A model generated the notes under the pieces. The model had not been told where the DNA came from. It saw only the letters and a program-made list of their open reading frames with translations, and did not search any database. A DNA stretch of 64,000 nucleotides, from assembly GCF_002999335.1 (NCBI RefSeq), contig NW_020312147.1:310001-374000 (forward strand), read 5' to 3'. The DNA comes from Cyclospora cayetanensis. Its lineage: Eukaryota > Apicomplexa > Conoidasida > Eucoccidiorida > Eimeriidae. Of this stretch, positions 54,384-64,000 are shown in pieces (within the stretch, counting starts at the first letter, position 1; the number at the start of each line of letters is the position of its first letter). The position numbers and the translations under genes are program-made.

Positions 54384-56614
54384 GTTTTAGAGTAAGCGGC
54401 GGTGGGTGTTTTGAGCCTGGAGGTTTGACATTGGTGGGTAGGCAGGCTTTTCAAGGAGCGGCAGAGGGCGACCATAGGAAGAACTGTGCGGCCAGGTGTC
54501 TAGATTCCTTGATGACTTTTGAAGAATCAGTATTCTTTCTTTGGCTACCTACCTTGAAGGGGAGGTGTTGCAGAAGTATAATAATGGTCTCCTAAAGAAG
54601 CTTCAAAAATCTCCGATTGTTAATGCAGACCATTTCGCGCACGCTGGTAACCCGTATGGAGGAAAAATGACAAGAAGCTGTGGAAGTGCTGGACTTCAGA
54701 ACTATTGAGCGCTAACGACACAGTAGACGGGAGTTTTTGGTGAAACATGGTGGGAAATGCGAACCTCAGTAATTGATACAGGAACATTTGTGACTTCCAG
54801 CGGCTGCTGAAGACAGTTTGGCTTTGTTTACTTAACAGCGCTAGTGGCCATGGGGGTCTTCCTCTCGTTGGTTGGTGATTGCCCTATCCCAGCGCTTGCT
54901 CTGCTAAAACTAGCTACTTCCGTCTATAAGCCTTGATTAAAACATTCCCGGTTACTTTTGTTAAGCTGCTCACTGCACATGAGTTTAAAGTAGAGGTACG
55001 CACAGCTGTGGTTTCCCCACATACTTCCTTATGCCTTCTTTGGGATGTATTCGCACTCTAGCATTGCTCTATGCGGCACAGAGCCACTGCTAAACTACTT
55101 TATAAATTGGTTCCTTTGACATATTTTACTTGTTTTCTGTTTTCTCATGGTAGCAGGCTTACACACGTCAGCGCTCCAATGACACCAAACTCTTACGCCG
55201 CGTCGGTAGTGGTAGTTTCGCCCCTCGTTTGTTCTTCTGTAGGGTGTGCATGTCAAATTCCCTATGCAGTTGATGCATATTTGCTTTTGCTGTTTTCGCA
55301 TTTGTGCCTGCCTGGGAAGTGGTGGTAGGGTGAGAACTCTTACACTGCCCTGCGCACAGTTGGTACGGACGGACAGTTACCGAAAAGGTGGGCCGTGTGC
55401 TTTGAGATGGGTAGGGAAAGATATCCCGGGTCAAGCTACGCGTGAACACCTTCCACTACACCAGGGTTGTAGTTAACGGAGAATTACCAGAGAAGTGACT
55501 TACTCATTTGACTATCCGTATAGCTTGTTTAGTGCAGAGTACTGTTATCTCAATACGAGAAGATGTAATGGTATATGTGTGTGCGCTAGATGCTACACGC
55601 AACTGATTGCTAAAGGTCGGAAATTTGAGGATGCAGCTACGCGCATAGTAGCTGACCCGCTTCCCTTGAGTCGGGAACATTAAGGTTGCAGGCAGGGGAA
55701 GGCACAACTTCTTTTGGTGAATACGCAACAACATTCCATCAAATTTGTATTGAGTCCGGAGTCAAGTGACTCCCTGCCGCAGTCTTAGATGGAACGTTAG
55801 ACTTCCTTGCAAATCACCATGCCTTGAAATATCTTATTAGGAAAAGGAGTTCTACATTTACACATTTAAAGGAAAAGTCTAGAATAAGGAAGGCTAGCCA
55901 TTTGAAGGCCTGGACTAGGGAAGAAGCAGATAGAATCTAATGATAGCATCAACTGCACAGCTAAGCAAAAGGTTGATACTATTACGCATCTCAGCCGTAG
56001 GTCTACATCCGTGAGAACAGCCAGCATGACGGGATGCGGGATTCAAGCGCCTCTGCTGTAGAAATCATTTGAACCGCCGTTCGAGACCCAACCTCTGAGA
56101 AAGACGCACAAAGCACTGGCTTTAAAGCCTAAATACGGGAGCTCTAGATCCTTGAAGCTAAGGCTTGAGTCTGGATACACTAAAGAAAAGCAAGCAAATG
56201 GCATTAACGACGAAATACTTATATTTGGGGTGGTTTGTGGCCAACAGCCCCAAACCACCGACCCGGAGACCCCGCACCACCCTCCTCCGGAACTCAAAGC
56301 CCTACACAGTATACTCAAGAGAGGCTTGATATATGCCTGATTCTTCCAGCAAGAACTCATTATCTTTGGTCTTTCATTCTTTCTCATCCCCTGCAAAACC
56401 CCGGACAGATCGGCACGCGCTCCCCCCCTTCAAAAGAGAGGGTATGGCCTGTCTGGGGGGCCCCTCTTTCTCTTTCTCTGCTTGCTGCCGCTAATTCCTT
56501 GCTCTCATTGGACCATACACGCCAATCTGCCTGCGAAATACAAACATAACGGCCACCACCCTTCACAGGTTCGCTTCTCAGCGACTTAGGGTGTGTGGTA
56601 CCGGAGTGTGCAGA
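54384..56614. other. Gene-poor, probable retroelement debris
   Basis: Short frames only, apart from the RNase H-like scrap noted separately. The part near 56614 should contain the promoter of the following gene. Confidence 0.4.
55781..55940 (+). pseudogene. Possible RNase H-like retroelement scrap
   Basis: The frame LDGTLDFLANHHALKYLIRK resembles the TDH-x-x-LKYL segment of Ty3/gypsy RNase H. Same strand as the larger element but 1.4 kb beyond its end, so it may be from another copy. Too short to be sure. Confidence 0.28.
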
Positions 56615-59600
56615 ATGATCCCCAAAGCAAAGCGCAAGGATAAGCAAAAGGGGGCCCCTCCCTCCGCTCTAACCACGGATGCGGCTTCTTCCATCCCACA
56701 GAAAAACCTTTTCTGGGGGCCATCCGCCCCTGGGGCCCCGCGTCAGATGGAAAATGGGGGATCGTCTCACGATGAAGGGGCCCCTAGAGCCAGCAGGAGA
56801 CGTAGCAGGAGGCTAAGAGATAAAAGTCCCCCTGACTACTCTGCGGATGAAATTATTTCGCTTGTGGCAGACCCACTCCACCACAACCACCACCGCATCG
56901 GCAAAAAGCAGCACCCGCAACAGCAGGAGCTGCAGGAGCACAGTGACGGCGGGAAGCCACAGCAGCGACATAAGAAGCGAGGGGCCCCCAGAGGCCTAGC
57001 CTCTTCAAAGCCTTCGTCTCGGAGGCCACGCAGAGAAGATAGCCGTGGAGTCACAGCAGAGGACCCTTGGGGGGGAACCCTTTCGCTCAGCATTCCTGGC
57101 AGACACGCAGGGGGGCCTGTGTCGACTGCTCCCACTTCAGGGCAAGCATTCGAGCCAGCCTCTTCACCTCTAAGCGCTCTAGCTCCCACAGTTGCAGCTT
57201 CAGGAGCAGAAACAGGAGACGAGGCCTGCGTCTTGGTACCCTTGAAGCAGGCGAGGGCCCTCCTTGCGTCTGCGTCTCCCGCTGCAATCCAGCTGGCGGC
57301 AGCAGCAGCAAAACCCCTTCCCCAGGTGGCTCCACAGAACAGGTACTGTGCGACTGGAGGCAGGGGCCCCTGGGGGCCTCCTCATTTTGAAGACATTGGA
57401 GGAGAAGTGCCTCCCGTGGAGTCTCCTCATGCAGAGACCATCGTCGCGCTGAGGCCCCCGCACAGCTCAACACATCCTTTTCGGTGCGCATGCAGATCTC
57501 GCAGCCCTTTAAAATCAATCTTTGTCTGCTTCCCTATCGCCTTTTCACGGAGCCTACAAGGGTGCCTTTCCCGAAGTGGGATGTGATGGCGACCCCCTCT
57601 TATCCTTGCCTTCGCTGCCCTGCTGTGTGTGTGTTCAAAGGCATCCCTCGATGGCGCTCGCTTCCCTCCCTGCAAGCCGCCTACCCACGCTAAGCCACGG
57701 AGGCCACCCAGTCGTAGATCCTGCAGTACCCCCCCGTGTGGCGAGCTTCCCCCAGGGTTTCCCTGCAAAGGACCACCCCGCTCGCCATCTTCAGCAGCAC
57801 GTCGAGGGGCCCCCTGCTCTGAGCAGAGGACCTCAGGGCGGGGGGGGGGCCTCCCGAGGAGGCCCTTACCCTCTTCGTCTTCCAGGCAGAAGAAGCAGCG
57901 ATGACCCTTTCGCATGCGGCTCTTCTCTAACGGGTCACACAGGGCCCCTTCCCTCTCTGAAAGACCAACTCTATTACAGGCTCGCTGGGGGGCCCCCGCG
58001 GGGGCCCCAGGGGACAGCTGGCCCTCGCACGCCCGAGAGGCTCCACGAGCATCTAGCGGCAGAAGGCAGATCCTACACTGTGAGCGCTCTCACCAATCAG
58101 CAACTCGCCAACTTCCACACCCAGAGGATGGACGCTGGAGGCTTGACTGTGGGGAGGCCTGGAGGACTGGGTCCGACAGGAGGGGATGCCCTCCATGACG
58201 CTTCACTGCGCGTGCGCAGCCTCAGGGATGATGACAATCCTCAGACGGATGCAGCCGGCGCTATCCCGAAAGCCCCTGTAGACGTGCCTCAGAAGGGGGT
58301 CTCCTCATACTGCTTTCGGGAGCAGGGCCCCCTGGGAGGGCCCCCTAGACCACAGTGGAGAGAACCCGAAAGGCAAGCCTTGAGGGCCCCTGCCCCCCAC
58401 TTCGGCGCCTTAAGAGACCCCCCTGATACCCCCGCTGCCGCAGCAGTGCTCCACCTGGAAGGGCCCCCCACAACTGCCTCACGCCAGGCAGCGTCCGCGG
58501 AGATGGCGCTGGAGCTCCGACAACGGCCTCAAGCCACCTCCGGCTTGCTCGCTTCTGGGGAACCCCCCAGAGAGAACGACATCTCGAGAGAACTGACCTC
58601 AAGCTCCTCGCTACCTTTCCAGCGCGGGATGATGAATGGTGCCACTTCTGGAGCTGCCTCGGGATTGCGAATGGCCCTACCCACCTTCGATGCTCTTGCA
58701 GCGGTGCTTGCGCCTCCCCCGCCGGAAGATCGGGGGCCCTCAAGAGACAGCAGTGCTGCAAGGAACAAGGACCTTAAGACGAAGGGACGCGTATCCGTGT
58801 CTGGGGTGTTTCTTGACGCTGCATTCCCCGCGGCGAGAACCCCTCCTGCAGACTTCCAGACGATCCCTTTGGAACGGCACGGTCCCCCCCGCCAAGCCCT
58901 TCTTGCTGTTGCTTCAGCAGCGGCCAAAGATACTCTGGAGGCGCTCAAGAAAGGAGGCAGGATTGTGCTGCGGCTACCATGGGCAGAAGGAGGGAGCTCT
59001 CCAAGCGAGAAAACCCCCCAAGCAGCAGATATTGCAAATCGAACTTGTGCGGTGAACAAGGACCCCAAGGCACCAGTAGGCGTCCCTCCCCCCCCAACCC
59101 CTCAGCATACTCCGGAAAGCCTAAGACGAAGTGAGAGGAACCACTTTCCTTCCTTGCCGATCCGCCTATATATACGCCATAATCCCTTTACTTCGGGCGA
59201 CTTCTCGCTGCCCCCATGGCTGCTCCTCACGGGCTCTGCCAAGCTGTCTGTCTATCTCTGCATCCTCCCGTCTGCCCCTCTCCTTGAAGCCCTTCCTGCG
59301 AGTGGCTTGGCGTCCGTCTCACTCCAGCAGCAGTCACCCCCTTCGAATGCCTGTATGTGTTGCTAAGTGTGCGGCTTCCCCCTCCCTAGTCGCCGCTTGC
59401 GTCTGTGGCGAACCCCTACGACAATCGGCTCGCTTCTTTCCCGCATCCTCTCGCCTCAGGTGTGGCTGCCCTAGTAGGCCCACTTAACGAACTCGAGAGC
59501 TCAGGCGGCCCTTATGGACCTCCCGTAGAGATAGACGCTGCTGCGTCTGCTCTTGCCATTGTACGAGTCACCCCGGCAAGTCGAGCTGCTGCTGCTGCGG

Positions 59601-61126
59601 GTTCAGCAGCAGCAGCAGCTGCTGCTGCCCTGAGGAAAGCGTCCTTTGCTCCCACTGCAGCAGGAGAGAGAGAAAGCACAATAGCTACTGCCGGGGAGGC
59701 TGTAACGGCAGCGGCAGACTTCCTTGGCCAGGTCAGACTGAGCAAGCCCCCTCCTGCGTTCTGCCTTTGCCGCGCTGCCTACTGCTGCAGCCTTGGCTTC
59801 CCAGGCTGTCTCACTCCACCTTCCTCACCAAGTCCCTTTCTGGCTTTGTGTGTTCGTGTGTGCATGCACCCCTCCTACCCAGGTGCTTGCTGCTACACTC
59901 GACGCCTGGCGCCTGTCCCTCCTAGAGAAGCGGAACAGCCACCAGATCTCCCCTGCAAAGGCAGACGCTCTGGGGGCGATCGGTGGGTTTCACGAGGTCG
60001 AATTGCAGTTGCTGTTGCTCCTGTAGGCATGCTGCTGCTCGAAACGCGCAGAAAGGCGGGAAGGCTAGCAGGTGGGGAGAAGCAGAGGGATGGCTGGGAC
60101 CTTGAGCTATGGAGGCGCATTGTTTGTAGGCGTCGTTGCCTGCCTTCCCGGATGTGCGTACAAATCATGCAGCTGAAGTCGCAGCAGGCCTGGCTCTCGA
60201 GCAGCTGCAGAAACGCAGCCGTTCGCTCCGAATGGCCTTCGAGGATACGCAAAGAACTCGTCTAGAGAATACAGAGAGGCAACGGAACGAACGCCTTGCT
60301 CAGGAGTCGAAAGGCGCTGCCCTCACAGCCTTCCTCAGTGTAAGCTTGCCAGACGGTATAACGTGTGCATCCCTGTGTATTATCTGCCGTCTTTCTGACA
60401 CCTTTGAGCCCTCTCCGGTTCTGCGTGAGCCTCCGAGAACCGCCGATCTGCCCTCCTTGCTTCCAGGGCAGCCCCATGCCCTTGTTCTATTTGCTTTTTG
60501 CACACACGCGCGCCATTCCAACGCACACCTGTGCGCGAGTAGGACGCATGTTTTACCACCGCTTTCTGTGTAGCTCACCGCGTGTGGACTCCAAGGCGGC
60601 CACAGGCCTCAGAGCTGCCGCTGCTCGCAGCTGCCTGGGCATCACCCTGTTCTTCTTTATTGGATTGCCTCGGCTTTTCTCCTTGCGTCTGCGCACCGTT
60701 AAACGGCTTGCATCCATGCGCGATCCTTCCCTTCTGCTCTCAGCGCCGAACCGAGCGATGGTGCCTGCACTGGCGTGCCCTTCATGGAGCAACTTGCGCG
60801 TGAGCATGCATGCCCGACTCCTGCCTCCGTTGCTTCCTACTCGCCCGTTCTTTTGCCTCTCTCTGATTCCTTACGGCTTCGCCTTCTACGCCTATTCTGA
60901 GGAGAAGGCACTGCGCAAGCGCCCCGTGGACTGCGGCAGAGGGACCGAGAGACTCAAGCCAGGATCTGTGATGCAGCGAACTGAGTGGCTTACGGTTTCC
61001 TGCCTCTGTAATTTTGCTGCAGGCGACTGCGTGATCTTGCGGCCGCCGAGAAGATGCTCCGCTCGCTCTCGGCAGATGCTGATTCCTCTGAAAAGAATGT
61101 CGTGGTTCCCCAAAGTAGGTCGCCTG

Positions 61127-61212
<86 letters not shown>

Positions 61213-62951
61213 CTTTTGAGGAAGGAAGGGATATAGATCTGAAGCAAAACGTACTGTCCTAGAATACTTCATATGCATGCAATATCACCGGCGTGTTCGT
61301 CTGTTTTCGCAATCAGGTGAAGGTCGTCAGGAAGAAGCAGAAATTCGGGTGGCACCCAGGACGGTGCAGCAGCTGCAGGTGCGCAGTCGGGGAGTGGGAC
61401 ATGGCTTTCCATTTAGTTTTCTACCATCTTTTGCGTCTGATCTGGCATTCGGTATTATTAATAAAGGCTGTTGATGTAGGCTTCAGAGCTTGTGGCTAAT
61501 TTGTCATCTCGCTGTTGCAGGCCGACTGTATCGCTGCGGCAGAAGCCACCGGACAGCTCAGCATCGTCAGCCAGTCCGCCTTGGCTACCCACAGAAAGCA
61601 GCTAAGAAAAATAGAGTCCCAAGTCAGTTTTATGAGGGGAGAGAGTGGGGAATTTCAGATTTCTAGGCTGGCAGTGCGACGTTCAAAAGTTCCCTGTTGC
61701 AATTCAGTGCGAAACTTCCTCGATAAGACGTTTACGTGCTTTGTTATTCGCTGAGGGACTAAGAATGAATGGCTTATATCTAGGCTTGTGTTGCTTTTGC
61801 GAGGGTGCAGATGGTATTGCGGGCCAATCAGGCACTGAGGTTGTTGGAGGTTCTGGAACAAAAGAAGCGCCAGCTGGTAGAATTGGTGGTCTTCCGCTGA
61901 TATTTATGTTGCCACATCCTTTCGCGTCCCTTTGTAATTTCCGGATCTTCTTCATTTTCAGGTTCACTACTTTTTTGCGACCTATCTACCTCCTTCTCAA
62001 TGAGTTTTAGGGCTTTTTGTCGACGGTTTGATGTTTGGGGCGTTCGTACAGTTAGGCTCAGCAGCACTCTTCCATCGTTGTGTTATGCCCGAGACGGATG
62101 AAAAAACAGTCCTGAGCAGACTGCAAAAGGTAAGACACACGCGGAGGGGTCTCCGCATAGATGGTTTAGGAATTGAATGCACAGGAATTGCAAGTCTTTC
62201 GCCTGTTTGTGGGTAGTGTCGTACCACGGACACAAAAATCCCCTAACTGATGAGTATCTTTGTCACCTCGAGATTTCAGGATTTTGAGGGCTGCTAAGGG
62301 CGATGGTTGTCTGTCTTGCAGTTCCAGTTACATGCTGAGCGAATTCCAGTGGATGAGGTGGAGAACGAAGTCAATGGCGCTCAACGCAGCAGAGGTAGGG
62401 GAGGGTTTGGAGGCTCCGTAAGGGCGCCTCGCCGCAGTTCTCTTGAGTGCCGTCTCTCGGATTGTTCTCTTTTCACCGCTTCATATCCACACTCTCAAGA
62501 GGATTTTAGATTTTCTCTAAGTTCCCTTTTGAATGACTCTCCTTCAAGTCTTAAGGCAACGACTCCCCCAGAAGGGACGCTTGCTGAAGGCCCTTTAGAG
62601 GAATCTCTGCCGGTGGCTCCCCAAGAGAGGCCCCTAGAGGCTGACACCCCCCAGGATGCCGCCCGGGAAGCCAGGACCATACATTCGCGTACACAGGAAA
62701 CAGCGTGTCTCTTCGAGCAGCCTCAAATACAAGGCGTGGACCGTACGCTTGAAGGGTTGTCACTAAGGAAAAACCAAATGGCGGATGTAAGAGCAGCATC
62801 AACGCCAACGGTAGCAGCAGCACCAGCACCAACAGCGCCAGAAACGACCACACCAGTTCGAATTGGAATGTCGAGACCTATCGGGCCGGGGGAGGGATTT
62901 ACTGGAACTTTTTCCCTCCGCAGCCTCATGGGATCTCGGCATATGCGTTGA
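56615..62951 (+). CDS. Large disordered/coiled-coil protein, unrecognised
   Basis: Eleven exons join in phase to 1329 residues: 56615-57483, 57641-59075, 59390-59731, 59883-59996, 60130-60339, 60744-60799, 61023-61114, 61317-61378, 61521-61622, 62052-62129, 62322-62951. The first 770 residues are Pro/Gly/Ser/Arg-rich and probably disordered, beginning MIPKAKRKDKQKGAPPSALT. An Ala-rich part follows, with an alanine run near SAAAAAAAALRKA. Then comes a helical, coiled-coil-like stretch spread over short exons: DAWRLSLLEKRNSHQ, LALEQLQKRSRSLRMAFEDT, RLRDLAAAEKMLRSLSADAD, EGRQEEAEIRVAPRTVQQLQ, ATHRKQLRKIESQ. The C-terminal 200 residues are again low complexity, ending TFSLRSLMGSRHMR. No enzyme motif; a scaffold or cytoskeletal role is possible but not shown. 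The joins 57483/57641, 59075/59390 and 59996/60130 rest on phase and composition only. Confidence 0.65.
61134..61210. repeat. (TG)n microsatellite
   Basis: About 38 uninterrupted tg units within the intron between 61114 and 61317. Confidence 0.98.
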
Positions 62952-64000
62952 GGTGTATGCAGACCCCGAACACGATCGGCTGCAGCATCTGCGGACTGGT
63001 TACACCCCATTCTGCCTGTTTTTTTACACACACAAGACTCGCATCCTTGTAGCAATTATGTTTGCGCCGCGCCAGTGTCCGAGCAGGGCTAAGAACAAAC
63101 GCTTCAGCCGAAAACTGTAGACTATAACCTTAGACTTTAGGCCGTACATGCACGAAACCTCGTGAGGCGTCTTAGGGGGTAGAAAGTGCTGAGCGACTCC
63201 GAACACGTCCTTACGCGGCACACTGTTTTAGGTCATAGAACCGAAGAACATTATAAGACTGCGAGCCCAAGAGGAGTAAGGAGGCGTGCATACAGAAGAT
63301 GCACCTGCAATTTCTATGTCTAACACACGGTAACCGCACTGCTTCTAGTTGTACATTAACCTGGAACCACGCGGCAGGGGACGGTGGTTCAGACATGGCA
63401 GGGCGTCAATTGTTTTCCTATAGAATAATCACTGCGACATTCTCGTGAGTTACCGGTGCTAAATCACTCCATGCATAGCATGACCCGAAAAATGCGATCC
63501 TGATATTACTCCAGCTGTCACTGTGGGGGCTGTTGACTGCCACCTATAGATTACGGGATATAAATTGGACTAGGGAAATCGTGCACAATGGAGAAGGCAA
63601 ATTTAAGCGCTGGAAAATTGGATAAAGGCTTGCTAGAAAGCATTTTGTTGAGGAGGCTCAGTTGACTTCTCTACGATTTGCTCGAATTTACACGAGTGCG
63701 TGGCGATTGTAGAACAATCAAGGAGTATGCTTTCCTATTGTTTGTCCCAAATGGATCTCAGTACCTGAGAGCGACCGGGATTGCTAAGGGCTTCAGAGGG
63801 AAGCTCGCAAAAAGCAGTGGATGAAAATACCCTCCTACGCGATTCGACAAGTCAGCGAGGTCACGGGATCCATTGGAGGCGATCTTTCCTCTTGCCTTTA
63901 GCTGTCCTTAGCCTCTAATGTCCTTCGTAGCAACTCAAGCTCAATGCCTATTTTGACCAAGAGTTTCGCTAGCGCTGCCGCTTGATCCGGTGGGGTCTAC
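62952..64000. other. No recognised feature
   Basis: 3' flank of the preceding gene and AT-richer DNA to the window end; no frame or repeat of note. Confidence 0.5.

Overview
The window is nuclear DNA of a coccidian apicomplexan, most likely Eimeria or a close relative such as Cyclospora; this is inferred, not proven. The reasons are: intron-rich genes with introns of about 50-500 bases on both strands, CAG/CTG runs coding for glutamine or alanine, an AAACCCT telomere-type word, many short minisatellites inside introns, and alternation between GC-richer gene blocks and AT-richer gene-poor blocks. There is no operon, Shine-Dalgarno signal or bacterial gene. Exon models below were built by hand by matching splice-site phase to known protein families; every join listed keeps frame except where stated.

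Layout. 0-4.9 kb: low-complexity DNA with ambiguous coding on either strand, two perfect palindromes and a 13-base tandem repeat. 4.9-10 kb (minus): an 11-exon TBCC-domain protein (TBCCD1 family) with four different tandem arrays and an in-frame TAG. 12.0-13.3 kb (minus): small ankyrin-repeat protein. 14.2-16.4 kb (minus): CCCH plus RING splicing factor CWC24/RNF113. 17.5-25.6 kb (plus): 21-exon exportin-1. 26.0-28.8 kb (minus): pieces of an unrecognised multi-exon gene. 30.8-33.7 kb (minus): DEAD-box helicase with a GUCT domain. 34.7-37.2 kb (plus): type 1 methionine aminopeptidase with its zinc finger. 37.2-43.7 kb: AT-richer, only weak gene candidates. 43.7-47.0 kb (minus): proteasome lid subunit RPN9. 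47.8-49.6 kb (plus): a protein with an apparent signal peptide and a divergent macrodomain. 50.2-56 kb: decayed Ty3/gypsy retroelement fragments in both orientations. 56.6-63.0 kb (plus): an 11-exon protein of about 1329 residues, disordered at both ends with a helical middle. 63.0-64.0 kb: nothing recognised.

The recognised genes are mostly housekeeping (nuclear export, splicing, ribosome biogenesis, N-terminal methionine removal, proteasome, centriole/basal-body positioning) and do not form one pathway. Head-to-head pairs CWC24/exportin-1, helicase/MetAP and RPN9/macrodomain protein are each separated by roughly 0.8-1.0 kb that should hold both promoters. The least ordinary items are the putatively secreted macrodomain protein, the array-laden TBCCD1 gene with its in-frame stop, the 42-bp palindrome, and the retroelement graveyard.
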